This document shows positions 17,837-26,852 of a stretch of 64,000 nucleotides of DNA, in pieces; within the stretch, counting starts at the first letter, position 1; each line of letters begins with the position of its first letter. Position numbers and translations under genes: made by a program. The stretch lies in assembly GCA_964611125.1 (NCBI GenBank), contig CAZSZO010000005.1:62001-126000 (forward strand), given 5' to 3'. This stretch comes from JAEUIX01 sp964611125 (GTDB lineage: Bacteria; Planctomycetota; Phycisphaerae; Phycisphaerales; UBA1924). Under the pieces are notes generated by a model, which worked only from the letters and a program-made list of their open reading frames with translations, did no database searches and had not been told where the DNA came from.

Positions 17837-20800
17837 ATGACCTCCCTCTTCAAGCGCCACCCCGTCCTGCTCAGCTCCTTGGTCGGCGCCGCCGGCCTCC
17901 TCGCGGTGCTCGCCGCGTGCGAACACGAGCACTACTGGCGCGGGGCCGAGCCCTACTCGGCCCGCGAGATCGCCGAGTTCGCCGACCCTGAGAAGTCGCG
18001 CGAGTTGCTGGCCGCCCAGATCCAGCCCACCCCCAAGCGCGGGGAGGGCCTGACGACCAAGGAGCAGATCATCGCCGCGTCAGCTGGGTGCATCAGCTGC
18101 CACGGCGAGACCGACGACCTCGACCTGCACGCCGATCGCGAGATCGGCATCGGATGCATCGACTGCCACGGCGGCGACCCGTCTGTCAAGTCGCCCATGA
18201 GCCAGCCTGGCCGCCCGGGCATCCCCGGCACGCCCATCGAGGACGATGTGTATCTGGCCGCGATGATGAAGGCCCACGTGCAGCCCCGCAACCCCGAGGC
18301 GTGGTACGGTCGCCAGCACCTCAACGAGGGGACCCGCGAGTTCGGCGAGCACGCCCATGAGGATCCCACCCGCCTGCACGGCAGCCGCATTCCCGAGAAC
18401 ACCTACGCCCTCCTCAACCAGGAGTCGCCCGCCTTCATCCGCTTCATCAACCCCGGCGACCTGCGCGTCAGCGAGCAGGCCTGCGGCTCCTGCCATGGCG
18501 AGTCCCACGGCGACCACATTCGGCGGGTGCAGCACAGCATGATGACCCACGGGGCCCAGCTCTGGGGCGCTGTGACGTACAACAACGGCTCGCAGCCGAA
18601 CAAGGTCTACCGACTGGGCGAGGCCTACACGCCCTTTGGCCTTCCGGCCCGGCTTCAGGGCGTGGTCATGATCCGTGAGAAGGCCGGCGACCCCGGCTGG
18701 CGCAACCCCACCCCCCAGGAAATCGCCAAGAACGGCGTCATCCCCTACCTTGACCCCTCCCCGGTCTGGAACATCAGCCAGATGGGCAACACGCTCCGCA
18801 TCTTCGAGCGCGGCCAGAAGCTCAATAACCCCCTCGACGCCTCCAACCCCATTCCCGCCACCGAGCCGGGCAAGCCCGACAAGCAGCTCTCGCCCCGCGG
18901 CCTCGGCACGCTGCTCAAGACCGACCCCGTCTTCCTGGGCATCCAGAAGACCCGCCTTCTGGACCCCGTCCTCAGCTTCATGGGCACCAACGACCACCCG
19001 GGCGACTACCGGGCCAGCGGCTGCACCGCCTGCCACGTGATCTACGCCAACGACCGCGAGAAGTACGCCACCAAGGAGTTCGCCACCACCGACGCCTACG
19101 CCCAATACGGCAACCAGGGCATGGCGGCCGCGGACTCCAAGGACCCCTGCATCCCCAAGAACGAGCCGGGCCACCCCATCCGTCACGTGATGGCCAAGGG
19201 CAACGCCATCCCCAGCAGCCAGTGCATCGTCTGCCACATGCACCCCGGCACCAGCTACGCCAACACCTACATGGGCTACATGTGGTGGGATAACGAGTCC
19301 GACGGCGAGTTCATGTACCCCGAGAAGACCCGCACGCCGACCCCTGAGCAGGAGTGGATCTCTTCACGCCGCAATCCCGAGGGCTCCAGCCTCAAGGGCC
19401 TGTGGAGCAACCTCTATCCCGAAGAGAAGAGCCACGCCGGCGAGGTCTCCGGGACCGATTTCCTCGTTCGCTCCGGCGAGCCCCGCAAGGGCGACGGCAA
19501 GTCGACCCTCAACGATCGCCTGAAGCACAACCAGTTCTCCGACTCGCACGGCCACGGCTGGATGTTCCGCGCCGTCCACAAGAAAGACAAGCAGGGCAAC
19601 CTCCTCGACATCAACGGCGTGAAGGTCAACCCCGACGACCCCGACAAGTGGGCCAAGACCGTTCACCTGAAGGACATTCACCTTGAGCGGGGCATGCAGT
19701 GCGTGGACTGCCACTTCGTGCAGGATGTCCACGGCGACGGCAAGCTCTACGGCGAAGTCCGCAACGCCATCCAGATCACCTGCATCGACTGCCACGGAAC
19801 CTACGACAGCTACGCCACGCTGCTGGCCAGCGGTCCGGCCGCGAATCCCGACCCCAAGTTCCGCGAGCGCCGCATTGAGAACGGTCCCAACGGCAAGCGG
19901 TTCAAGTGGGAGGAGGAGGACGGCGTCCGCAAGCTCTACCAGACCTCCGCAATGGACCCCAACATCCGCTGGGAGGTCGTCCAGACGATGGACACGATCA
20001 ACCCGGATTCCGCCTGGTCCAAGGACCCCAAGAACCAGACCGCCTCGGCCCGCTCCCGATTCGCCAAGACGGTGCAGAACACCCACAAGGGCGACGGCCG
20101 CTTCACCTGGGGCGACATCCCCACCAAGGAGTTCGGCGGCAAGAAGGTGATGGACGAGAGCAAGCTCTCGCACGCCTATTCCGAGATGGAGTGCTACACC
20201 TGCCACACCAGCTGGATGACCAGCTGCGCCGGGTGCCACCTGCCGATGAAGGCCAACCAGCGCACTCCGATGCTCCACAACGAGAACCTCTACGCCCGCA
20301 ACTGGACCCAGTACAACTACCAGGTCCTCCGCGATGACACGTACCAGCTCGGCCGCGACTCCGCCGTCAAGGCCATGGCGACCGGGCGCGATCCGGTCAA
20401 GCAGGGCGGCAAGATCGTCCCGATCCGCTCCTCCTCAGCGGTCATCGTGTCGTCGCAGAACGCCGCCCGCGAGTGGATCTACTCCCAGCAGCAGACGGTC
20501 TCGGCCGAGGGCTACAGCGGTCAAGCCTTCAACCCCCACTTCCCGCACGCCACCAGCGGCCGCGGCACCACCAAGATGTGCACCGACTGCCACATCTCCA
20601 AGGACAACACCAACAACGCCTGGATGGCCCAGCTCCTCCTCCAGGGGACCAACTTCGTCAACTTCCTGGGCCGCTACGTCTATGTCGCCGAGGGCGGCGA
20701 CGGCCTCGAGGCCATCGTCACCACTGAGCGCCCCGATCCCCAGGCCGTTTTCGGCAGCCATCTCCACCGCCTCGCCTACCCCGACGAGCACCAGAAGTTC

Positions 20801-22159
20801 GTCGCCGGCGGGCGCCAGCTGCATGAGGCCTACCACCACGACGGCAAGGGCGCCCTCGCCTGGCTCGACAGCACCGAGATCCTCGACCTGCAGCTGCGTG
20901 GCGAGTACCTCTACGCGGCCCGCGGCACGGGCGGCTTCTACGTCTTCGACGTCGCCAACATCGACAACAAGGGCTTCTCCGAGCGGATCGTGACGGCCCC
21001 GGTCTCGGCCCTTGGCCAGCGGCTGGGTTTCAAGACCTCTTACGCCGTGGCCATCGCCAGCCCCGGCACGGTCGCCGTCGACCCCGCCCGCCGGCGCGTC
21101 AGCGACGACCCCAGCCAGCCCCCGGCGCTCATCATGGACCCGCTCCGCCCCGACCATGTGAACATGGAGCAGCCGGTTCACCCCCTCTATGCGTACATCT
21201 ACATCGCCGACCGTGACGAGGGCCTGATCCTGACCTTCGCCGCGACGCTGCTCGACGGCGACCCCGACAACAACTTCATGGACCGGGCCATGCTGGAGGA
21301 CGGCAAGACGGCCTTCAACCCGGGCGGCGTCCTGTCGGGCATGACGCACCTGACCGTCGCCGGGCACTACGTCTACGCCACCAGCGCCTCGGGCCTGGTG
21401 GTGATCGACATCAACAAGCCCACGGCGCCCAAGGTCGTCGCGACCGTCGGCTCGGATGTGCTCCGCGAGCCTCAGGCTGTGTCGGTGCAGTTCCGCTACG
21501 CGTTCGTCACCGATCGCGAGGGCCTCAAGACCATCGACATCAGCGACCCGGCGCGTCCCCGCTTCGTCCAGGGCTCGACCGTGCCCCTGGCCGACGCCCG
21601 CCGCGTGTATGTGGCCCGCACCACGGCCTTCGTCGCCGCGGGCAGGGAGGGCCTGGCCATCATCGACGCCACCAACCCCGAGAAGCCGGCCCTGGTGCAG
21701 AAGTTCACGGCCGGCGGCCAGATCAACGACGCCCGCGATGTGAAGGTCGGCATGACCAACGCCTCGCTCTACGCCTATGTCGCCGACGGCAAGAACGGCC
21801 TGCGGGTCCTGCAGCTCATGGGCCCCAACACCACCCCGCAGTTCCGCGGGTTCAGCCCGCCGCTGACGCCCGAGCTCATCGCCACGTACCGCACCCATGG
21901 CCCGGCCCTCGCCGTGAGCAAAGGCCTCGACCGCGATCGCGCCGTCGACGAGACCGGCAACCAGGTGGCGGTGTTCGGCCGCCTGGGCGCCCGCCCGCTG
22001 AACCTGGGCGAGATGCAGCAGATGTACCTCAAGGACGGCAAGGTCTGGACCGTCAGCGACGAGCCCGCCGACGCCCCCCAGGCGTTCACCTTCCCCGTGC
22101 CGGGCGCCGACAAGAAGCCCGCAGGCGAGGAAGGCGGCCGCCGCCGCCGCGGCAACTGA
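17837..22159 (+). CDS. Decaheme c-type cytochrome lipoprotein with LVIVD beta-propeller
   Basis: The ATG at 17837 has GGAG upstream. The 1440-residue product begins with a lipoprotein signal (LLAVLAAC, lipidated Cys28). It contains ten CXXCH heme sites between C85 and C915: CISCH, CIDCH, CGSCH, CTACH, CIVCH, CVDCH, CIDCH, CYTCH, CAGCH and CTDCH. From about residue 1020 to 1325 come at least five LVIVD-type propeller blades (GGFYVFDVANI, GLVVIDINKPTAP, GLKTIDISDPARP, GLAIIDATNPEKP, GLRVLQLMG). Multiheme lipoproteins usually carry electrons at the outer membrane; LVIVD blades form a propeller found on surface proteins. A Lys/Arg-rich tail follows (GGRRRRGN). With the upstream barrel it could form an extracellular electron conduit or a surface reductase. 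No periplasmic MtrA-like donor or cytochrome c maturation gene is in the window, so direction and substrate of electron flow are unknown. Confidence 0.88.
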   Translation: MTSLFKRHPVLLSSLVGAAGLLAVLAACEHEHYWRGAEPYSAREIAEFADPEKSRELLAAQIQPTPKRGEGLTTKEQIIAASAGCISCHGETDDLDLHADREIGIGCIDCHGGDPSVKSPMSQPGRPGIPGTPIEDDVYLAAMMKAHVQPRNPEAWYGRQHLNEGTREFGEHAHEDPTRLHGSRIPENTYALLNQESPAFIRFINPGDLRVSEQACGSCHGESHGDHIRRVQHSMMTHGAQLWGAVTYNNGSQPNKVYRLGEAYTPFGLPARLQGVVMIREKAGDPGWRNPTPQEIAKNGVIPYLDPSPVWNISQMGNTLRIFERGQKLNNPLDASNPIPATEPGKPDKQLSPRGLGTLLKTDPVFLGIQKTRLLDPVLSFMGTNDHPGDYRASGCTACHVIYANDREKYATKEFATTDAYAQYGNQGMAAADSKDPCIPKNEPGHPIRHVMAKGNAIPSSQCIVCHMHPGTSYANTYMGYMWWDNESDGEFMYPEKTRTPTPEQEWISSRRNPEGSSLKGLWSNLYPEEKSHAGEVSGTDFLVRSGEPRKGDGKSTLNDRLKHNQFSDSHGHGWMFRAVHKKDKQGNLLDINGVKVNPDDPDKWAKTVHLKDIHLERGMQCVDCHFVQDVHGDGKLYGEVRNAIQITCIDCHGTYDSYATLLASGPAANPDPKFRERRIENGPNGKRFKWEEEDGVRKLYQTSAMDPNIRWEVVQTMDTINPDSAWSKDPKNQTASARSRFAKTVQNTHKGDGRFTWGDIPTKEFGGKKVMDESKLSHAYSEMECYTCHTSWMTSCAGCHLPMKANQRTPMLHNENLYARNWTQYNYQVLRDDTYQLGRDSAVKAMATGRDPVKQGGKIVPIRSSSAVIVSSQNAAREWIYSQQQTVSAEGYSGQAFNPHFPHATSGRGTTKMCTDCHISKDNTNNAWMAQLLLQGTNFVNFLGRYVYVAEGGDGLEAIVTTERPDPQAVFGSHLHRLAYPDEHQKFVAGGRQLHEAYHHDGKGALAWLDSTEILDLQLRGEYLYAARGTGGFYVFDVANIDNKGFSERIVTAPVSALGQRLGFKTSYAVAIASPGTVAVDPARRRVSDDPSQPPALIMDPLRPDHVNMEQPVHPLYAYIYIADRDEGLILTFAATLLDGDPDNNFMDRAMLEDGKTAFNPGGVLSGMTHLTVAGHYVYATSASGLVVIDINKPTAPKVVATVGSDVLREPQAVSVQFRYAFVTDREGLKTIDISDPARPRFVQGSTVPLADARRVYVARTTAFVAAGREGLAIIDATNPEKPALVQKFTAGGQINDARDVKVGMTNASLYAYVADGKNGLRVLQLMGPNTTPQFRGFSPPLTPELIATYRTHGPALAVSKGLDRDRAVDETGNQVAVFGRLGARPLNLGEMQQMYLKDGKVWTVSDEPADAPQAFTFPVPGADKKPAGEEGGRRRRGN

Positions 22160-22206
22160 TCCGCATCAACTGCTGAAGCCAGCCAGCCCCCCCAACGCCC
22201 CCCCGA

Positions 22207-22239
22207 CGCCCCCGGCCCGAGCCGGGGGCGTTTTCGTTT
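22207..22239 (+). terminator. Rho-independent terminator of the barrel/decaheme unit
   Basis: A 10-bp stem CGCCCCCGGC / GCCGGGGGCG (22207-22216 with 22221-22230, loop CCGA) runs into TTTTCGTTT, 47 bases after the decaheme stop codon. Confidence 0.9.
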
Positions 22240-22274
22240 CAGCCCATGACGTGCGACCCCGCCGAAAAGACGTT

Positions 22275-22401
22275 TCACCTCGAAGGACACAAAGAACACC
22301 AAGAAGAAATGCGTAGAGAAGGAAGACGTGAATCGCGCAGATCGGGTCTCGAATTCCCCGTCTCGCCTCCCCCTTCGTCACCTCCGAGCCCTTCGAGGTG
22401 A
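22275..22401. repeat. Dispersed-repeat-like element with 12-base inverted ends
   Basis: TCACCTCGAAGG (22275-22286) and its exact reverse complement CCTTCGAGGTGA (22390-22401) bound a 127-base segment. The left end continues ACACAAAGAACACCAAGAAG, which resembles the non-coding 'TTCACCACGAAGGACACGAA'-type repeat scattered through many planctomycete and other bacterial genomes. Its base composition is more AT-rich than its neighbours. No transposase is encoded. Copies elsewhere in the genome cannot be seen from this window. Confidence 0.5.
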
Positions 22402-22464
22402 CTCGGTTCCCCTTCCAAATCTGACTTCGAACCCTGAACTTCCGCCGCTCTCCTAAACTCCTCC

Positions 22465-23643
22465 ATGGTCTCCCGCGCCCTCGCCCCCTTCGGCACCACC
22501 ATCTTCACCACGATGACCCGCCTGGCCCAGGAGCACGGGGCGGTCAACCTCGCCCAGGGGTTTCCTGACTTCGAGGGGCCTGACTTCATCAAGGAGGCCG
22601 CCGCCGCGGCCATGAAACGCGAGCACAACCAGTACGCCCCCATGCCCGGGCTTCCGGCCCTGCGGCAGGCCATCGCCGACCGCTGGCGGCGCTCGTCGGG
22701 CCTGGCGGCCAGCCCGGACACCGACATCACCGTCACCGCCGGGTGCACCGAGGCGATCTGCGCCGCCATCTTCGGCCTCTACAACCCGGGCGATGAGGTC
22801 ATCCTCTTCGAGCCGTTCTATGACTCGTACCGGGCCGCCGTCGCCATGGCCGGCGCCACCGCCCGGTTTGTCGCCCTGCGTCCGGTCGCCGGGGAGGGCG
22901 GCTTCGGGTTTGATGCTGCCGAGCTCGCCGCGGCGTTCACCCCCCGCACCCGGGCGATTCTCATCAACACGCCGCACAACCCCACGGGCAAGGTCTTCAC
23001 GCGCGATGAGCTCCATCTGATCAGCGAGCTGTGCATCAGCCGGGGTGTGGTCGCGATCACTGACGAGGTTTACGAGCGGCTCCTGTTTGAACCGGAGCGG
23101 CTGCCGCACATCCATCTTGCGGCGCTCCCCGGCATGCAGGAGCGGACCATCACCCTCTCGAGCCTGGGCAAGACCTTCAGCCTCACTGGCTGGAAGATCG
23201 GCTGGGCGATCGCGCCGCCGGCGCTGAGCGCGGCCGTGCGCTCGGCCCACCAGTTTCTGACCTTCGCCGTCGCCACGCCGCTGCAGTGGGGCGCCGTCGA
23301 GGCCCTGCGGCGCGAAGAGGAGTACGTCCCTTCGCTGGTGGCCGACCTGCGGGCCAACCTGACCGACCTGGGCGCCGCCCTGACCAGCCTGGGGTTCGTC
23401 GTCCACCCCCCGGCCGGAACCTATTTCATCCTGGCTGATCACTCCGCGATCTCGCGCCGGCTCGGCCTCGATGGCGACACCGCGTTCTGCCGCCATCTCA
23501 TCGAGCACGTGAAGGTCGCGGCGATCCCTCCCAGCGTCTTCTACAACCGGCCCGAGCTGGGGTCGTCGCTCGTGCGCTTTGCGTACTGCAAGAAGCCTGA
23601 AACCATCACGCTCGCCATCGCCCGCCTGGCCGCTCTGGGCTAG
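22465..23643 (+). CDS. PLP-dependent aminotransferase, class I/II (YbdL/kynurenine transaminase-like)
   Basis: This 392-residue enzyme has the standard fold-type I layout. NLAQGFPDF near the N-terminus and NQYAPMPGLPALRQAIA match the methionine/kynurenine-type transaminases (YbdL, KAT). NTPHNPTGKVF is the PLP-ring and substrate loop, and DEVYERLLFE carries the conserved Asp-x-x-Tyr. SSLGKTFSLTGWKIGW contains the PLP Lys (K236). It would transfer an amino group from a hydrophobic or sulfur amino acid to a 2-oxoacid. It has no clear ribosome site before the ATG. The phosphatase gene follows 24 bases after its stop, so the two may share a transcript, although no functional link is evident. Confidence 0.9.
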   Translation: MVSRALAPFGTTIFTTMTRLAQEHGAVNLAQGFPDFEGPDFIKEAAAAAMKREHNQYAPMPGLPALRQAIADRWRRSSGLAASPDTDITVTAGCTEAICAAIFGLYNPGDEVILFEPFYDSYRAAVAMAGATARFVALRPVAGEGGFGFDAAELAAAFTPRTRAILINTPHNPTGKVFTRDELHLISELCISRGVVAITDEVYERLLFEPERLPHIHLAALPGMQERTITLSSLGKTFSLTGWKIGWAIAPPALSAAVRSAHQFLTFAVATPLQWGAVEALRREEEYVPSLVADLRANLTDLGAALTSLGFVVHPPAGTYFILADHSAISRRLGLDGDTAFCRHLIEHVKVAAIPPSVFYNRPELGSSLVRFAYCKKPETITLAIARLAALG

Positions 23644-23667
23644 GCCGCGCCGGCGCGAAGGACTCCC

Positions 23668-24975
23668 ATGCCCATCCCGCCGCTCGATCGCCGCCCCTGG
23701 CGCGAAGAGCTCGACATCATCGACCGCACCATGAAGCTCGTCTCGGGGATCACCGACCCCGACAAGATGGTCGCCGCGTATTGGGACGGCATCCACGAGC
23801 TCATGCCCGTCGAGGACTTCGTGTCGCTCTCGCGCCGGGGGATGACCGCTCCCGAGGTGCTCATCACCCGCTCATCCCGCTTCACCGAGCACTTCAACCC
23901 CTGGACGCAGCGCGAGCGTCTGCCCCGGATCTCCAGCGGGCTCCTCTGCGAGATCGCCTACGCCGACGCGCCCGTCATCATCGAGGACCTGCCCGCCCGG
24001 CTCGCCCCCGACGACCCGGGTTGGTTCTACCTGCAGGGCTTCCAGACCCTCGTCGCCCTCCCCAATTACGACGAGGGCAAGGCCCTCAACGTCGGCATCT
24101 CCCTCTTCCCGCCGGGCTCGCACTTCCAGCCCTCCATGGCCCCGATGATGCACTGGCAGGCGAGCCTCTTCGGGCGCGGCACGTACAACCTCGTCCTCCG
24201 CAACGAGCTCCAGAGCGCCCTGGCGAAGCTCGACCGCGAGCTGCGCACCGTCGGCGAGATTCAGCGGTCGCTGCTGCCGCAGCAGCTCCCCGAGATCCCC
24301 GGCTTCGCCCTCGCCGCTGATTACGAGACCAGCGCCCGCGCCGGCGGCGACTACTACGACTTCTTCCCCCTCGAAGGCGACGCCTGGGGCGTTTTCATCG
24401 CCGATGTCTCCGGCCACGGCACCCCCGCGGCGGTGCTCATGGCCATCACCCACGCCATCGCGCACACCCGCCCCGGGCGGCCCCGCCCGCCGCGCGAGCT
24501 GCTGACCCACATCAACGCCCACCTCGCCCGGTCGTACACCACCTCGGGCACGTTTGTCACGGCGTTCTACGCGACGCTCGACCCCGCGTCCCGTCACGTG
24601 GTGTACTCAACTGCGGGCCACAACCCGCCGCGCCTGGTGCGGGATGGGCGGGTGATCTCACTGGAGGCGTCGTCGGGCTTGCCGCTGGGCATCTTCGGCG
24701 ATGCGCCCTTTGACGAGGCCGGCTTCACCATGGAGAAGGGCGATCTGATGCTGCTCTACACCGACGGCATCACCGAGGCGATGGCCCCGATCAACGCCGC
24801 GGGCGTGCGCGACCAGTGGGGCGTGGGGCGGCTGGATGACCTGCTGGTCCGCTGCGCCGCGGGCAGGGCCGCGCCCGGCGCGGTGATCGACCGGATCCGG
24901 GCCGAAGTGGCGGCCTTCACGCAGGGAACGCCGGCGACCGACGACCGCACGCTGATCGCCATTGGGTGTTCGTGA
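23668..24975 (+). CDS. SpoIIE/PP2C-type serine phosphatase with N-terminal sensor region
   Basis: The ATG at 23668 follows GAAGGAC. The 435-residue product has an N-terminal region of about 180 residues compatible with a GAF-like sensor, a short helix (LQSALAKLDRELRTVGEIQRSLLP) and a C-terminal PPM phosphatase of the SpoIIE/RsbU type. The four metal-binding Asp positions are present: ARAGGDYYDF, FIADVSGHG, LLYTDGITEA and ATDDRTLIAI. Proteins of this form dephosphorylate anti-sigma-factor antagonists in partner-switching pathways. No STAS protein or RsbW-like kinase is in the window, so its partner lies elsewhere. Confidence 0.9.
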   Translation: MPIPPLDRRPWREELDIIDRTMKLVSGITDPDKMVAAYWDGIHELMPVEDFVSLSRRGMTAPEVLITRSSRFTEHFNPWTQRERLPRISSGLLCEIAYADAPVIIEDLPARLAPDDPGWFYLQGFQTLVALPNYDEGKALNVGISLFPPGSHFQPSMAPMMHWQASLFGRGTYNLVLRNELQSALAKLDRELRTVGEIQRSLLPQQLPEIPGFALAADYETSARAGGDYYDFFPLEGDAWGVFIADVSGHGTPAAVLMAITHAIAHTRPGRPRPPRELLTHINAHLARSYTTSGTFVTAFYATLDPASRHVVYSTAGHNPPRLVRDGRVISLEASSGLPLGIFGDAPFDEAGFTMEKGDLMLLYTDGITEAMAPINAAGVRDQWGVGRLDDLLVRCAAGRAAPGAVIDRIRAEVAAFTQGTPATDDRTLIAIGCS

Positions 24976-25074
24976 CCATCTGAAACCAACACCCCCGCGC
25001 CGGCATCCTCCCGAGACCGCTCGCGGCCCGCTCGATTGCACTCCACCGATCCGCCACACCGGCGCGCCTTCCCC

Positions 25075-26049
25075 ATGCTGATCGCCATTGGTCAAATCGC
25101 CCCGGTCTTTCTGAATCGCGCCCGCACCCTGGCCAAGGTGGTCGCGGCGGTCGACGAAGCTGGATCCCGCGGGGCCCGTCTGATCGCGTTCGGCGAGACG
25201 CTCGTTCCCGCCTATCCGCATTGGTTGAGCCGGGTCGATGGGGCCCGCTTCGACGCCCCCGACCTCAAGGACCTGCACGCCGTCTACCTCGACCAGGCCG
25301 TAAGCCTCGCGCCCGGGGCCGCCGAGCTCGACGAACTCCGGCTGGTCGCCGGCCGACATGGGATCACGGTAGTGCTGGGCGTTGCGGAGCGGGCGCACGA
25401 CCGGGGCGCGCACACGATGTACTGCTCGCGCGTCGTCATCGGTCCGCCGGCGCCGAGCGCCGGCGGCGGAGCGGGCGGGCCGGCGGTTGTGCTCTCAGTC
25501 CATCGCAAGCTCATGCCCACGTACGAGGAGCGGCTCGCCTGGGGGATCGGCGACGGCGCCGGGCTGGTCACCCACCCGGTCGGGCCGTTCAACATGGGCG
25601 CGCTCAACTGCTGGGAGAACTGGATGCCCCTGGCCCGCGCGGCCCTGTACGCCCAGGGCGAGAACCTCCACGTGGCGCTCTGGCCGGGCTGCCTGCGCAA
25701 CACCGTCGACATCACCCGCTTTATCGCCTTTGAATCGCGCTCGTTTGTGGTCTCCGCCAGCAGCCTGCTCCGCGAGCAGGACATTCCCGCGGATGTTCTC
25801 CAGCGGGCCCGCCTGGTCGCCCCTGGTGAGGTGGTCTCCGATGGCGGCTCATGCATCGCGGGGCCGGACGGGTGCTGGGTGACCGCCCCGGTGGTGGGGG
25901 AAGAGCGCGTGATCTACGGCGAGATCGATCCCGCCGCGGTCCGACGGGAGCGGCAGAACTTCGACACCTCCGGCCACTATGCCCGCCCGGACGTTCTACG
26001 GCTCACGGTGGACCGACGCCGCCAGAGCACAGCCGAGTTCGTCGACTGA
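25075..26049 (+). CDS. Nitrilase-superfamily carbon-nitrogen hydrolase
   Basis: The 324-residue product (ATG 25075; a TTG 13 codons earlier is less likely) shows the complete nitrilase triad: Glu41 in FGETLVPAYP, Lys145 in HRKLMPTYEE and Cys179 in GALNCWENWMPLAR. The NCWENW variant around the nucleophile and the VPAYPHW segment are those of true nitrilases and cyanide hydratases (branch 1) rather than amidases. It should hydrolyse a nitrile or cyanide to an acid or amide. A Gly/Ala-rich insertion (about 123-133) is probably a surface loop. The cyclo-ligase gene starts 22 bases downstream, so the two are likely co-transcribed. Confidence 0.9.
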   Translation: MLIAIGQIAPVFLNRARTLAKVVAAVDEAGSRGARLIAFGETLVPAYPHWLSRVDGARFDAPDLKDLHAVYLDQAVSLAPGAAELDELRLVAGRHGITVVLGVAERAHDRGAHTMYCSRVVIGPPAPSAGGGAGGPAVVLSVHRKLMPTYEERLAWGIGDGAGLVTHPVGPFNMGALNCWENWMPLARAALYAQGENLHVALWPGCLRNTVDITRFIAFESRSFVVSASSLLREQDIPADVLQRARLVAPGEVVSDGGSCIAGPDGCWVTAPVVGEERVIYGEIDPAAVRRERQNFDTSGHYARPDVLRLTVDRRRQSTAEFVD

Positions 26050-26070
26050 CTGGCACGCTACGCTGAGCAA

Positions 26071-26745
26071 ATGGACAAGACCGCCGCGCGACGACTGGTC
26101 CGCGCCCGCCTCGCCGCGATTCCGGCGGGGGAGCGGGCCGAGCGATCGGGCCGCGTCGTGCGGGCTCTGGAGACTCTCCCGCCGCTGCGGTGCGAACACG
26201 CCCCGGGCGGGGCCGATGTCGCGGCCGATGGGGTGGTCCTGGCGTTCATGCCCATGGCCGATGAGCCCGACCTGCGGCCACTGCTCACCCGGTTGGCCGA
26301 CGCCCGCCGCCTGGCGCTCCCGAGGATCGACTGGTCCGAGGGACGGCTGACCGCCTGCCTCGTTGATGACCTCGCCCGAGATCTTGTGCCCGTCGCCGGG
26401 GCCAAGGCCCCGGGCGGCCTGATGGAGCCCGCCGGGGCCCGGCCGGAGGCGCCGCTCGAACAGATCGTCGCCATCCTGACGCCGGGCGTGGCGTTTGACC
26501 GGCTGGGCGCCCGCCTGGGGCGCGGCAAGGGGCACTACGACCGCCTGCTGGCCCGCCCGGAGCGGCGCGGCGTCGCAATTGGCGTTGCGTTTTCCGCGCA
26601 GCTGCTGGACATCGTGCCCACGACCCCTGACGATTGTCCGGTTGATCTTCTCGTGACGGACGCGGGTGTGATCGACTGCCTGGCGGCCCGCTCGCAGCGC
26701 GACGGAGCGCGCCCCGACCGACCGACAGGCCCTGACCGGGGTTGA
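26071..26745 (+). CDS. 5-formyltetrahydrofolate cyclo-ligase family protein
   Basis: MTHFS-family enzymes convert 5-formyl-THF to 5,10-methenyl-THF with ATP. The 224-residue product has the N-terminal RRLVRARLAAIP helix, a central substrate-binding strand ending VAFDRLGARLGRGKGHYDR, and VDLLVTDAGVI near the end. GRGKGHYDR corresponds to the ATP/substrate loop GxGxGYYDR. A loop in the middle (about 110-135) is longer and Pro/Ala-rich compared with the family. The C-terminal tail after VTDAGVIDC is about 20 residues of Arg/Pro-rich sequence. Likely co-transcribed with the nitrilase gene. Confidence 0.88.
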   Translation: MDKTAARRLVRARLAAIPAGERAERSGRVVRALETLPPLRCEHAPGGADVAADGVVLAFMPMADEPDLRPLLTRLADARRLALPRIDWSEGRLTACLVDDLARDLVPVAGAKAPGGLMEPAGARPEAPLEQIVAILTPGVAFDRLGARLGRGKGHYDRLLARPERRGVAIGVAFSAQLLDIVPTTPDDCPVDLLVTDAGVIDCLAARSQRDGARPDRPTGPDRG

Positions 26746-26852
26746 CCGGCGCTCACTCGCCCGCTGCTGGTGGGCGCGGCGTTTCGCCGATCTAGTGCCA
26801 ATCTGGACATGCTCACCGCAGTCCGCGTTCCCCTCCGCCAAGGAAGGTCCCC

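Larger units (their letters stand above)
22160..22464. other. Intergenic region with terminator and dispersed-repeat-like element
   Basis: These 305 bases hold the terminator of the decaheme gene (22207-22239) and a repeat-like element with inverted ends (22275-22401). No protein-coding frame is supported; the hydrophobic minus-strand translation here is typical of that repeat. Confidence 0.6.

Noticed and set aside
20435..21898. Open frame of about 487 codons antisense to the decaheme lipoprotein
   Set aside because: It overlaps the propeller region of a well-supported gene and has no recognisable features.
22166..22381. Small hydrophobic minus-strand frame resembling a membrane peptide
   Set aside because: Its sequence comes from the dispersed-repeat-like element at 22275-22401; such translations are a known artefact of that repeat.
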